64,000 bases of DNA from Lachnospiraceae bacterium. GTDB taxonomy: Bacteria; Bacillota; Clostridia; Lachnospirales; Lachnospiraceae. A program made the translations under genes and the position numbers. The notes beneath the pieces are model-generated. The model saw only the letters and a list, made by a program, of their open reading frames with translations. It did no database searches and was not told the DNA's origin. Location: NCBI GenBank assembly GCA_024687205.1, contig JAILES010000027.1, positions 1 through 64,000 of the forward strand, in the 5' to 3' direction. Shown here one piece after another: positions 25,882 to 35,173 of this stretch (positions are counted from its first letter, which is position 1; each line of letters starts with the position of its first letter).

Positions 25882-26918
25882 GTACAAAGGACAGCAGAAG
25901 AAATATCAGAGAACTGGATTATGAGGGAATAAAAGCCCTGGTGGAAAGCCTGGGTGAGAAAAGCTTCCGTGCAAAACAGTTATATGACTGGCTGCATGTG
26001 AAGTGTGCGGACGGTTTCGGGGAAATGACCGACTTAAGCCTGTCCCTCAGACAGAAGCTGGAGGCGGCTTACGATGCGTCCCTTCCCGAGGCTGTTAAGA
26101 TACAGGAATCAAAGCTGGACGGCACGAAGAAATATCTCTTTGCGCTGAAGGACGGACAGCTGATAGAAGCCGTAAAGATGGAATATCACCACGGAGTCAG
26201 CGTATGCATATCAACACAGGTGGGCTGCAGGATGGGCTGCGCCTTCTGTGCTTCGACTCTCGGAGGACTGGTAAGGAATTTAAGCAGGGCAGAGATGCTC
26301 TCTGAGATATATGCCATAACAAGACTGGAAGGAAAGCGGATTTCCAACATAGTAATGATGGGTATAGGCGAACCTCTGGATAATTATGATGAGGCTGTCG
26401 CCTTTCTGCATATGATAAGTGATGAGCGCGGGATGAACATCAGTCCCAGGAATATCACGATCTCGACCTGCGGCCTGGTGCCCGGGATAATGAAACTGGC
26501 TGAGGAAAAACTGCCGGTGACCCTGGCCCTGTCCCTGCATGCCGCCGACGATGAGAAGAGAAAGAAGATAATGCCGGTGGCTAAGAGCTATTCGATAGCC
26601 GAGCTTATGGAAGCCTGCGACAGCTATTTCGAAAAGACAGGCCGGAGGATCAGTTTTGAGTATGCCCTTATAAAAGGGGAGAACGACAGTGACGAAGATG
26701 CGGCCCGGCTGGCAGGACTCGCCGCTAAAAGAAGGGTACATGTGAACCTGATACCGGTAAACCCTGTCACGGAGAGAGGACTGACCCAGCCCGACGGGGC
26801 AGCAGTCAGGGCTTTCCTTAAGAAACTTCAGGATAAAAATGTCACGGCAACCGTAAGAAGGGAGCTCGGAAGGGATATAGACGGTGCCTGTGGACAATTA
26901 AGAAGAAAGAGTTTATAA
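25878..26918 (+). CDS. rlmN: Dual-specificity 23S rRNA/tRNA adenine C2-methyltransferase RlmN
   Basis: Radical SAM enzyme that methylates A2503 of 23S rRNA and a tRNA adenosine. The cluster motif appears as GCRMGCAFCAST, with the MGIGEPLDNY segment and the catalytic Cys near the C-terminus (GACGQL). The length of 346 residues is typical. The start overlaps the rsmB stop; prpC follows after 8 nt. Confidence 0.95.
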   Translation: MSTKDSRRNIRELDYEGIKALVESLGEKSFRAKQLYDWLHVKCADGFGEMTDLSLSLRQKLEAAYDASLPEAVKIQESKLDGTKKYLFALKDGQLIEAVKMEYHHGVSVCISTQVGCRMGCAFCASTLGGLVRNLSRAEMLSEIYAITRLEGKRISNIVMMGIGEPLDNYDEAVAFLHMISDERGMNISPRNITISTCGLVPGIMKLAEEKLPVTLALSLHAADDEKRKKIMPVAKSYSIAELMEACDSYFEKTGRRISFEYALIKGENDSDEDAARLAGLAAKRRVHVNLIPVNPVTERGLTQPDGAAVRAFLKKLQDKNVTATVRRELGRDIDGACGQLRRKSL

Positions 26919-26926
26919 TATACCGC

Positions 26927-27667
26927 ATGAAACTTTCAGCTTATTCCGTTACGGATATCGGAAGAACGAGAAAACTGAATCAGGACTATGTGTTCACGTC
27001 ACAGATGCCCATAGGCCAGCTGCCGAACCTTTTCATAGTAGCAGACGGCATGGGCGGCCACAAAGCCGGGGAGTATGCTTCCAAATGCGCGGTGGATACG
27101 GTGGTGGAAAAGGTAAGCCTTTCAAAGGAAAAGGGAACCATACGTATACTGTCGAAGGCGATACGGCAGGCCAACACCAGGATAAGAGAAAAGGCAGCAA
27201 GTGACGAGAACTTTCAGGGAATGGGGACGACGCTTGTGGCGGCGTCTTTTGATGAGGAAGAACTGACCGTGGCCAATGTGGGCGACAGCAGGCTGTACCT
27301 CTTCAAGGACGGAAAGCTCAAGCAGATCACTACGGATCATTCCCTTGTGGAAGAGATGATACGCATGGGTGAACTGGAAAGAAAGGATGCCAGACTGCAC
27401 CCGGATAAGAATATCATCACCAGGGCCATAGGGGCAGCAGATGAAGTGGATGTGGATTTCTTCGAAGTGGACGGCATAGAAGAGGGCGATATGATCCTGA
27501 TGTGCACGGACGGACTCAGCAACATGCTTGATGATAAGGAAATCGAAGGAATGATGAACAGCGGCGATGATGTTGAGGAAACAGCAAGGAGACTTGTGAA
27601 TGCCGCTAATATGAACGGAGGCCGTGACAACATCGGAGTTGTACTGGTCAGAGTGACGGAGAAGTAG
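26927..27667 (+). CDS. prpC: PP2C-type protein serine/threonine phosphatase
   Basis: Cytosolic Mn/Mg-dependent phosphatase that counteracts the PASTA kinase encoded next. Metal-binding motifs are all present: DGMGGHKAGEYAS, GMGTTLVAA, NVGDSRLYLF, CTDGLSNML and GGRDNIGVVLV. At 246 residues it is a minimal PP2C. The ribosome site is weak. The adjacent prkC gene has its own GAGG site 11 nt downstream. The phosphatase-kinase pair is the standard Firmicutes arrangement. Confidence 0.94.
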   Translation: MKLSAYSVTDIGRTRKLNQDYVFTSQMPIGQLPNLFIVADGMGGHKAGEYASKCAVDTVVEKVSLSKEKGTIRILSKAIRQANTRIREKAASDENFQGMGTTLVAASFDEEELTVANVGDSRLYLFKDGKLKQITTDHSLVEEMIRMGELERKDARLHPDKNIITRAIGAADEVDVDFFEVDGIEEGDMILMCTDGLSNMLDDKEIEGMMNSGDDVEETARRLVNAANMNGGRDNIGVVLVRVTEK

Positions 27668-27677
27668 AGGAGTAAAG

Positions 27678-30134
27678 ATGGTCAAGATCGGAATGATGAT
27701 CGCTGAGCGCTACGAGGTGCTGGAAAAGATCGGCACCGGCGGAATGAGTGATGTATACCGCGCCAAGGATCATAAACTGAATCGATATGTAGCTATAAAG
27801 GTGCTGAAACAGGAGTTTTCGGAGAATAAGGATTTTGTATCCAAGTTCCGTGTGGAAGCTCAGGCTGCGGCAGGACTTATGCATCCCAATATCGTTAACG
27901 TATACGATGTCGGGGAGGAGAGCGGTTTCCATTATATAGTGATGGAGCTGGTAGAGGGTATCACCCTTAAGAAGTATATCGAGAAGAAGGCAAGGCTTTC
28001 CGTTAAGGAAGCCGTCAGCATAGCCATACAGGTGGCTATGGGTATAGAAGCAGCACATAACAACCATATCATACACAGGGATATCAAGCCCCAGAATATC
28101 ATCATCAGTAAAGAAGGAAAAGTTAAGGTTACGGATTTCGGTATAGCCAAGGCTGCAACCAGCAATACCATTACCTCAAATGTAATGGGAAGCGTGCATT
28201 ATACTTCTCCGGAGCAGGTGAGGGGCGGTTTTTCGGATGAGAAGAGCGACATCTACTCCCTGGGTATCACCCTCTTCGAGATGCTGACCGGAAGGGTGCC
28301 TTTCAACGGAGAGACCACAGTGGCAGTGGCCATAAAGCATATACAGGAACCCATGCCGACACCGAGGAATTACGTGCCTGAGATACCCGTATCGGTGGAG
28401 CAGATAGTTCTTAAGTGTACACAGAAGAGCCCGGACCGCAGATACCAGTCGGCGCCGGAACTCATCGAGGATCTGAAGCGTTCGCTTATCAGCCCCAATG
28501 AGAATTTTGTAAAGATCGAGAGTACGGACAGTTCGGGGGCAACCAAGGAAATAGAGCCCCAGGATCTGAAGAAGATAAAACAGCAGGTACGTGCACGTGA
28601 CGATTATGATGCCCATTTTGCGGGCCGTGACGATGCTGACGGAAGCGAGAAAGGAAAACTGAAGAAATACAAGGGAACCGATACTTCCGAAATATATGAC
28701 GATTACGATCCTGAGACAGGGGAAGGCTACGGACCGGAGGACGGATATTATCAGGATGAGAATTATGAAGAGCCTTATCCCGAGGACTATCCCGAAGAGT
28801 ATCCGGAAGATTATCCCGAGGAGCAGTATCCCCAAGATGAGCTTCCTGCGGGTGGCTATGTCATAGAAGAAATGATCCCCCCCAGAAACCCGAGAAAGAA
28901 CAGGGATGATGCAGGGGCAAGACAGAACGGCAAGAGCCAGAAGAAGGGACAGCCCGCTGCCAAGAACGGCAAGAAGAGCCAGGGCAAGAGTGCTTCTTCC
29001 AAGAATGTGCCGGCAAAGAATTCCCAGGCTGCGGCCAGACAGAGAAGACGTACCACCGAGAGTTATGAGGATGAGTACGATTCAAAGATGGAAGTACTGA
29101 CGACGGCTCTCATTGTTATAGCTGCTCTGGTAGTCGGTATTATACTGCTCTATATAGTTGCCAGTGCAATGGGCATTTTCGATAAACGTGATAACCCGCT
29201 GGGAGAAATGCAGGAGAAGGGCGTTGTGGAGATGCCTGACGTGACCAATCTGACCAGCAGGGAAGCCCAGGAGAAACTGGAAGATCTGGGACTGATGGTG
29301 AATCTGGTACCGGAAGCTTCGATAGAAGTTGAAAACGGTAAGGTCATACGTACGTCCATAAGCGCAGGCGAGAAGGTGACGGCGCTGGAGGCAGTGACCA
29401 TCTACTATTCCACCGGCGGTGACGGAACCAGCGTGCCCAACGTGACCGGCAAGTCAAGGGCGGAAGCCGTATCGATACTTGAGGCCGAAGGCTTCATAGT
29501 CAATGTAAGTACCGAGAACTCCGATGAGGTGGAAAAGGATCAGGTAATAAGACAGGATCCCGAAGGCGAAAGCCGTACTTCAAGAGGCGGAGAGATAAGC
29601 ATAGTGATCAGCGCAGGTAAAGCAGGAGTGTCGGTTCCGATGCCCAAGCTGATAGGTCTGGAAGCTGACGAAGCAGTGGCACTGCTGGTGGAAAAAGGCC
29701 TGATAGCAGTGGAAGGCGATGCCGTATTCAGCGATGAGTATGAGGAAGGCATAGTTGCAGAGCAGAACGTTCCCGAGGGACGTACGGTGAACAGCGGCAC
29801 GGAGATCACTTATAAGCTGAGCAAAGGTCCGGAGCCCGCATTTTACAGTGTTTATTATACGATAGATACACCTCCCGGATACAATTCGGGCGGCGGAGAT
29901 GCCGAGATACTGCTGGAAGCAGCTGACGGTACTCAGATATATACGAACAAGACTTCAAATTTCCCCGTGGTCATCAATGTGACCGGGATACATCAGATAA
30001 GCGGAGGGGAGCTTTCGCTGTCCTACCCGGTATGGCAGGAAGAAGTGCGTGACGATGCCGGAAACATCATATCCGAAGGCGGATGGATCACCATGTATAC
30101 GCCCAAGGTTCATATTGATTTCGAAAAGCAATGA
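27678..30134 (+). CDS. prkC: PASTA-domain Ser/Thr protein kinase
   Basis: Membrane kinase that senses peptidoglycan fragments and phosphorylates growth and division proteins. Residues 1-270 are the kinase domain (GTGGMSDVY glycine loop, AIKVLK lysine, HRDIKPQN catalytic loop, DFGIAK). About 330-465 is a disordered linker with an acidic Tyr-Pro-Glu repeat block and a basic Lys/Ala block. A single TM helix lies near 472-498. Three PASTA repeats follow (starting near 517, 585 and 653: MPDVTNLTSREAQEKL, VPNVTGKSRAEAVSIL, MPKLIGLEADEAVALL), then about 100 residues of an extra beta-rich domain. The start is GTG or ATG within MVKIG at a GAGG site. The stop overlaps rsgA by 4 nt. Confidence 0.95.
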   Translation: MVKIGMMIAERYEVLEKIGTGGMSDVYRAKDHKLNRYVAIKVLKQEFSENKDFVSKFRVEAQAAAGLMHPNIVNVYDVGEESGFHYIVMELVEGITLKKYIEKKARLSVKEAVSIAIQVAMGIEAAHNNHIIHRDIKPQNIIISKEGKVKVTDFGIAKAATSNTITSNVMGSVHYTSPEQVRGGFSDEKSDIYSLGITLFEMLTGRVPFNGETTVAVAIKHIQEPMPTPRNYVPEIPVSVEQIVLKCTQKSPDRRYQSAPELIEDLKRSLISPNENFVKIESTDSSGATKEIEPQDLKKIKQQVRARDDYDAHFAGRDDADGSEKGKLKKYKGTDTSEIYDDYDPETGEGYGPEDGYYQDENYEEPYPEDYPEEYPEDYPEEQYPQDELPAGGYVIEEMIPPRNPRKNRDDAGARQNGKSQKKGQPAAKNGKKSQGKSASSKNVPAKNSQAAARQRRRTTESYEDEYDSKMEVLTTALIVIAALVVGIILLYIVASAMGIFDKRDNPLGEMQEKGVVEMPDVTNLTSREAQEKLEDLGLMVNLVPEASIEVENGKVIRTSISAGEKVTALEAVTIYYSTGGDGTSVPNVTGKSRAEAVSILEAEGFIVNVSTENSDEVEKDQVIRQDPEGESRTSRGGEISIVISAGKAGVSVPMPKLIGLEADEAVALLVEKGLIAVEGDAVFSDEYEEGIVAEQNVPEGRTVNSGTEITYKLSKGPEPAFYSVYYTIDTPPGYNSGGGDAEILLEAADGTQIYTNKTSNFPVVINVTGIHQISGGELSLSYPVWQEEVRDDAGNIISEGGWITMYTPKVHIDFEKQ

Positions 30135-31018
30135 GAAATTTGCACGGCAGGATAGTCAAGGGGCTCGGCGGCTTCTATTATGTTGATACGGGAGCGGACG
30201 GGATATACGAATGCAGGGGCAGGGGTATATTCAGAAAGGACAATACCAAGCTCCTGATAGGCGATATCGTTGATCTTGAGGTGACTCATGATAAGGATAT
30301 GGAGGGCAGCATCACCAAACTCTATCCGAGAAAGTGCTGTTTAAGACGCCCTGAGGTATCCAATGTGGACCAGGCTATCGTGGTCTTTGCCATACATGAA
30401 CCGGAACCCAATCATGTATTGCTGGACCGTTTTCTGATCACAATGAAAAAGCTGGATATCGAGACCATACTGGTCTGGAACAAGGCTGATCTGGCGGCGG
30501 AAGCCGAACTTGATGAAGAGAAAAAAGCCTACCGTGACGCGGTAAGCTCTGTAAATGTGATAAGTGCCAAAGGCAATTCGGGCATGGATGAACTCAAGGC
30601 ACTGCTGGAAGGAAAGATAAGCCTGATAGCGGGACCTTCCGGAGTGGGGAAGTCCACGATGCTGAATGCCCTCTGTCCCGGAGCCAACGCAGGTACCGGA
30701 GAGATAAGCAGGAAGATGAAGAGAGGCAAGCATACCACCAGGCATGCGGAACTCTTCGGACTCGGAAACGATACCTACCTTTTGGATACGCCGGGATTCA
30801 CGGCGCTGGATCTGGAAGATATGGATCAGGAAGAAGTGAAGGCCTACTATCCCGAGTTTTATCCTTATGAGGGAAAGTGCAGGTTCAATCCCTGTTCCCA
30901 TACCCATGAACCGAGCTGCGCAGTAAGGGAAGCCGCCGAATGCGGCGATATCCCTGTAATAAGATACGATAACTATAAGCAGATCTATACCAAGCAGAAA
31001 GAGATCAGGAGATATTAG
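30131..31018 (+). CDS. rsgA: Ribosome small-subunit-dependent GTPase RsgA
   Basis: Circularly permuted GTPase that helps finish 30S subunit maturation. An N-terminal OB-fold is followed by the permuted G motifs (NKADL, then GPSGVGKSTMLNAL, then DTPGF) and a C-terminal zinc knuckle (CRFNPCSHTHEPSC). The length of 295 residues is normal. Start overlaps prkC by 4 nt. Confidence 0.95.
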   Translation: MRNLHGRIVKGLGGFYYVDTGADGIYECRGRGIFRKDNTKLLIGDIVDLEVTHDKDMEGSITKLYPRKCCLRRPEVSNVDQAIVVFAIHEPEPNHVLLDRFLITMKKLDIETILVWNKADLAAEAELDEEKKAYRDAVSSVNVISAKGNSGMDELKALLEGKISLIAGPSGVGKSTMLNALCPGANAGTGEISRKMKRGKHTTRHAELFGLGNDTYLLDTPGFTALDLEDMDQEEVKAYYPEFYPYEGKCRFNPCSHTHEPSCAVREAAECGDIPVIRYDNYKQIYTKQKEIRRY

Positions 31019-31022
31019 GACT

Positions 31023-31679
31023 ATGGAATACATTCTGTCCCCCTCCATACTGGCGGCGGATTTCGCTGTATTAAAAGAGCAGATAAAGGCAGCGGAAAAA
31101 GGCGGAGCACAGTGGCTGCATTTTGACGTGATGGACGGAAGCTTCGTGCCGTCAATATCCTTCGGCATGCCGGTGCTTGAGAGTGTGCGCAGGATCACGG
31201 ACATGTTCCTGGACGTTCATCTGATGATCGTGGATCCCGGACGATATGCCGAAGAATTTGCGCGCCTCGGGGCAGATATGGTCAGCTTCCACTATGAAGC
31301 AGCAGGAAGTGAGGCAGCCGCAATCGCGGAAAAGCTTCATTTGCTCGGCAAAAAGGCCGGCATAGTCATCAGTCCCGATACTCCGGCTGAGAGTATCAGA
31401 CAACTCCTGCCCCTTTTTGATATGGTGCTTGTAATGACTGTTGTTCCCGGAGCGGGCGGACAGACTTTCATACCTTCATGTCTGGATAAGGTAAGAAAGA
31501 TAAGAAGCTGGATAAACGAGGGTGGTCTTGACTGTTATGTGGAAGTGGACGGCGGCGTCCGCAGCGATAATATCGCAGAAATGAAAGAAGCCGGCGCAAA
31601 TGTCATAGTTGCCGGCTCAGCGGTGTTCAGGGGCGATCCCGAAAAGAACGCAGCTGAACTTCTTAAGCTCATAAGCTGA
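31023..31679 (+). CDS. rpe: Ribulose-phosphate 3-epimerase
   Basis: TIM-barrel enzyme of the pentose phosphate pathway that interconverts ribulose-5-phosphate and xylulose-5-phosphate. Signature segments SPSILAADF, HFDVMDGSFVPSISFG, HLMI, MTVVPGAGGQ and VDGGV are all present. Length 218 residues. It is the last gene of the long run; the thiamine pyrophosphokinase gene that often follows rpe is absent. Its stop overlaps the end of the convergent symporter gene by 11 nt. Confidence 0.95.
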   Translation: MEYILSPSILAADFAVLKEQIKAAEKGGAQWLHFDVMDGSFVPSISFGMPVLESVRRITDMFLDVHLMIVDPGRYAEEFARLGADMVSFHYEAAGSEAAAIAEKLHLLGKKAGIVISPDTPAESIRQLLPLFDMVLVMTVVPGAGGQTFIPSCLDKVRKIRSWINEGGLDCYVEVDGGVRSDNIAEMKEAGANVIVAGSAVFRGDPEKNAAELLKLIS

Positions 31680-33414
31680 ATTCTTCTTTGAATCTGTTGT
31701 AGTATTCCTGGAATTCCGGTCCGCGCTTTGTGCGGATGTTATTGAGATACTCGTGGGTATCGAAAGAATCGTCTCCGAGTTCTATCATCGCCACGGCTAT
31801 GTTCGAGCAGTGGTCCGAAACTCTTTCACAGACAGTGATGATATCGTTGAAGATAAAGCCCTGGGTGATGGTGCATTCTTCACGCTGCAGGCGGTTTATG
31901 TGGTTAAGCTTCATCTGGTCGCAGAGGTTATCGATCAGCTCTTCGAGAGGCTCGACCTGTTCCGCAAGTGAAAGGTCGTTTTCGGTGAAGGCATCCACTG
32001 CGATGTTTACGACTTTTCTTAAGGCGCTTCCGAGTACGGCCAGTTCATTCTTGGCATTGTCGGAAAAGCTGAGGGCTTTATCATGGATTTCCTTTGCGCT
32101 TTCCGCAAGGTTCAGCGCATGGTCGGAGATACGTTCGAAGTCCGAAAGGGTATGCAGGAATTTGGAGATCTCCTCGTTCTGATCGCGGTTCATTTCCTGA
32201 CCGGTCAGCTTAACAAGATAGGAACCCAGTGCATCTTCGTAACCGTCTACCACGTTTTCGAGAGAGCGGACATGTTCCTCCTTCTCTTCCGAATAATCAT
32301 CAAAGAGAGCGAAGGCCTCGCCCAGTGCGTTCATAGCCGTCCGGGCCATATCGTTAATGGTGATGCGGCTCTGCTCTATGGCAAGGGCGGGATGATGTAT
32401 GAAACGTTCCTCAAGCCTGAAGCCGGGAGCTGCAGCCTTGTTTTCTTTTATCAGGGCATTGATCAGTGCCTCTATTATATCCGTGAAAGGATAGAGGAGG
32501 AGGAGCATCGCAAGTCGGAGCACAGTATTGACCAGCGCCAGAGAGAAGGGATTCATCACGTTGTAAAAGAAGGGGAAGCGGATGATGGCTTCCGCTATGT
32601 AAAAGAGCGAAGCGGCAAACATGGACCCCAATGCCGTAGATATGGGATAGGACCAGGCAGTGCGCTTTCCGCTGGTGTTGGCACCTACGGAAGAAAGCAG
32701 TACCGGAACGGCAGCACCGGTGGTGATACCGATGAGCACAGGGAAGGCACTGTCAAAGGTGATGGCCCCCGTTACGGAAAGAGCCTGTAATATACCTACG
32801 GAAGCTGAAGCCGACTGCAGCAGAGCCGTAAACGCCACGCCTATAAGTATGCCGATAAAGGGACTGGACAGGGAAGTGAGGATGCCGGTGAACCAGGGCT
32901 GTTTGCCGAGGCTTGATACAGAGCCGCTCATCTTGCTCATGCCCACCATCAGTATCGCGAAGCCGAGCATTATATCGCCTATGTTTTTGGTATGTGATTT
33001 CTTGCCTATCATGCGGCAGAGTATGCCGGCTACGGCGACGGTACCCGTCAGCGTAGCGGTGGAAAGGATGCTGGCTATGCCGCCGCCTCCTTCGATGTAG
33101 CTTAAACAGATGACCCAGCCGGTGATGCTGGTGCCGAGGACGGCTCCGATGATGACATTGATACCTCTGGTCACGTTCATCATGCCGGAGTTGACAAAGC
33201 CCACGACCATAACGGCTGTGGCGCTGGAAGACTGGATCACGGCGGTAACGCCGGTCCCGAGGAGCATTCCCCTTAATTTGGTACTGGATAATTTATAAAG
33301 GATAAGTTCGAGTTTATTACCTGAGGCTTTTTTCAGACCGTCACCCATAAGGGACATGCCGAAAAGGAAGAAAGCAAGTCCGCATAGCAGGTCTATGATC
33401 TCTGATATCTGCAT
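31669..33414 (-). CDS. Na+/phosphate symporter with PhoU-like C-terminal domain
   Basis: A 581-residue NptA-type (Na/Pi cotransporter II-related) membrane protein. Two inverted transport repeats carry the family motifs VIQSSSATAVMVVGF and LLQSASASVGILQALS. Residues about 350-560 are a helical PhoU-like cytosolic domain that probably regulates uptake. Predicted role is sodium-driven phosphate uptake or export. GGAGG precedes the ATG on the minus strand. It is divergent from a PhoR-like kinase gene, and the shared 129-nt region carries a good promoter facing the kinase. The 3' end overlaps rpe by 11 nt. Confidence 0.9.
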   Translation of the reverse strand: MQISEIIDLLCGLAFFLFGMSLMGDGLKKASGNKLELILYKLSSTKLRGMLLGTGVTAVIQSSSATAVMVVGFVNSGMMNVTRGINVIIGAVLGTSITGWVICLSYIEGGGGIASILSTATLTGTVAVAGILCRMIGKKSHTKNIGDIMLGFAILMVGMSKMSGSVSSLGKQPWFTGILTSLSSPFIGILIGVAFTALLQSASASVGILQALSVTGAITFDSAFPVLIGITTGAAVPVLLSSVGANTSGKRTAWSYPISTALGSMFAASLFYIAEAIIRFPFFYNVMNPFSLALVNTVLRLAMLLLLYPFTDIIEALINALIKENKAAAPGFRLEERFIHHPALAIEQSRITINDMARTAMNALGEAFALFDDYSEEKEEHVRSLENVVDGYEDALGSYLVKLTGQEMNRDQNEEISKFLHTLSDFERISDHALNLAESAKEIHDKALSFSDNAKNELAVLGSALRKVVNIAVDAFTENDLSLAEQVEPLEELIDNLCDQMKLNHINRLQREECTITQGFIFNDIITVCERVSDHCSNIAVAMIELGDDSFDTHEYLNNIRTKRGPEFQEYYNRFKEEFSL

Positions 33415-33442
33415 AAAAACCTCCGTGATTTTTTGTTACATC

Positions 33443-33471
33443 TTAACACAATTCTGATTATATGCTATAAT
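33443..33471 (+). promoter_or_regulatory. Promoter of the PhoR-like kinase gene
   Basis: TTAACA (33443-33448) and a perfect TATAAT (33466-33471) with a 17-nt spacer in the divergent region. GTTACATCTTAACACAATTC around the -35 box resembles direct TTNACA repeats used by PhoP-type regulators, but only loosely. Confidence 0.72.
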
Positions 33472-33543
33472 GCAGTTGTTGGCAATATATCGTAATTCCG
33501 ATTATTAGCCTGTTTTTCATCATTTTTTTGTGAGGTTTTCAGA

Positions 33544-35172
33544 ATGACCAGAAAAATTTTTATCAATTCTTTTCTGCTGGGCTTATCTGTACTCGTGCTG
33601 TGTCTGGCTTTATTCTTCGGCATGCGATACACGCAGACCATAGAGGAAGGCTATGACAGGCTTAAGGGCGAGGCCGAATATGCACGCAGCGGTCTGCAGA
33701 TGGGAGGCCTTGATTATCTTAAGTCCCTCGGCAATACCAATCACATCACCTGGCTGGATGCAGAGGGAAAAGTACTCTACGACAATTACAATCAGGATCT
33801 CTCGGTTTCTTATGCGGAACGCGAGGAATTCAAGGCTGCAAGGCAGACCGGCGAGGGCAAGGGTATAATGAAGAATGGAGGCGGAAACGAGAGCGTGATG
33901 AGTTATGCCATGCTCTGCACAGACGGAACGGTGCTTCGGCTGTCTTCGCATCTTTCGGTGGTATCCAATGTGCTGAAGGCTGTAAGCCCCATCATGTGGG
34001 TGTTTTCCCTCGTGCTGATCATCTCGGGTATAATCGCTTTCCGTATGGCAAACCAGATACTGAAGCCGGTAAACGGCATAGACCCGGACAATCCGGATCT
34101 GTCGGATGAATATACCGAGTTAAAGCCTTTGATAGAAAGGCTGCAGGAACAGAAGCTGACCATCCAGGACCAGATCGATGAGCTGAGCTACCGCCAGAAG
34201 GAATTCGCAGCTCTGACCGAAGGTATGGAAGAGGGCTTCCTGATAGCGGATAAAAGAGGCGTGATACTTTCCGCCAACGGTGCGGCGCTGCGTCATACCA
34301 GGGCCTGCAAGATCGGCGAGGAACTGAAGTTCATCGATGACGGTTTTACCAAGGCAAAGGAACTGGCTCTGTCCGGGGAAAAGACCGAACAGCTCATAGA
34401 GATAGACGGCAGGAATTACAGACTCATAACCACACCGGTGGTAAGTCATAAGAGAGTAAGCGGTGCGGTCTTTATCATCATGGATGTTACCGAGAAGGAG
34501 CAGAGGGATATGCTGAGGCGTGAATTCTCCGCTAATGTGTCAAAGGAACTGACAGGCCCCGTGGAGATCATTGCGGAAGCTTCATCAAAGATGTGCAAGA
34601 AGAAGACCACCCCTGAAGAAGCGCGCAAATATGCCGAAGACATCAATAAGGAATCAAAACGTCTGATGGCACTGCTCGGAGATATCATCAGGCTTTCAAA
34701 GCTTGATAACGGCGAGATAACCGAGAAGAAGGAAAAAGTAGACGTATATAAGCTGTCCGAGACAGTGATCAAAGAACTGAAAGAGCAGGCTGAAGAGAAG
34801 GAAGTAGCGCTTAAGATTGAAGGTGAGACCGCCTATGTGAACGGCGTGGAACAGGTGCTTAAGGAGATGTTCTTCAATCTGCTGGAGAATGCCATAAAGT
34901 ATAACCGCAAAGGCGGCGAAGCCGTGATAAGCATTAAGGAAAAGAACGAGCATGTGACGGTGACCGTTAAGGATACGGGTATAGGTATTCCTTACGGCGA
35001 CCAGAGCCGTGTGTTTGAGAGATTCTTCCGCGTGGACAAGACCCATTCAAACAGCCTGGGCGGAACAGGTCTCGGACTTTCCATAGTCAAGCACGGGGCC
35101 CAGTTCCATGATGCGGATGTAAATCTTTATTCGGTACCCGGCGAAGGTACACAGATAAGTATAAGGTTCTGA
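33544..35172 (+). CDS. PhoR-like sensor histidine kinase lacking the phospho-acceptor His
   Basis: A 542-residue membrane sensor. TM helices lie near residues 6-26 and 148-170 and flank an extracytoplasmic sensing domain. A short linker, a PAS-like domain (about 225-325), a HisKA dimerisation helix and a complete HATPase domain follow (NLLENAIKYN, DTGIGIP, FERFFRV, GGTGLGLSIV). The H-box, normally SHELKTPL, reads SKELTGPV: codon AAG at 34543-34545 encodes Lys334 where the phosphorylated His belongs. ATP-binding motifs are intact. It may be a pseudokinase, a phosphatase-only sensor or act as a heterodimer. No response regulator gene is adjacent. Divergence from a phosphate symporter suggests a phosphate-related signal. 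Confidence 0.85.
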   Translation: MTRKIFINSFLLGLSVLVLCLALFFGMRYTQTIEEGYDRLKGEAEYARSGLQMGGLDYLKSLGNTNHITWLDAEGKVLYDNYNQDLSVSYAEREEFKAARQTGEGKGIMKNGGGNESVMSYAMLCTDGTVLRLSSHLSVVSNVLKAVSPIMWVFSLVLIISGIIAFRMANQILKPVNGIDPDNPDLSDEYTELKPLIERLQEQKLTIQDQIDELSYRQKEFAALTEGMEEGFLIADKRGVILSANGAALRHTRACKIGEELKFIDDGFTKAKELALSGEKTEQLIEIDGRNYRLITTPVVSHKRVSGAVFIIMDVTEKEQRDMLRREFSANVSKELTGPVEIIAEASSKMCKKKTTPEEARKYAEDINKESKRLMALLGDIIRLSKLDNGEITEKKEKVDVYKLSETVIKELKEQAEEKEVALKIEGETAYVNGVEQVLKEMFFNLLENAIKYNRKGGEAVISIKEKNEHVTVTVKDTGIGIPYGDQSRVFERFFRVDKTHSNSLGGTGLGLSIVKHGAQFHDADVNLYSVPGEGTQISIRF

Positions 35173-35173
35173 G

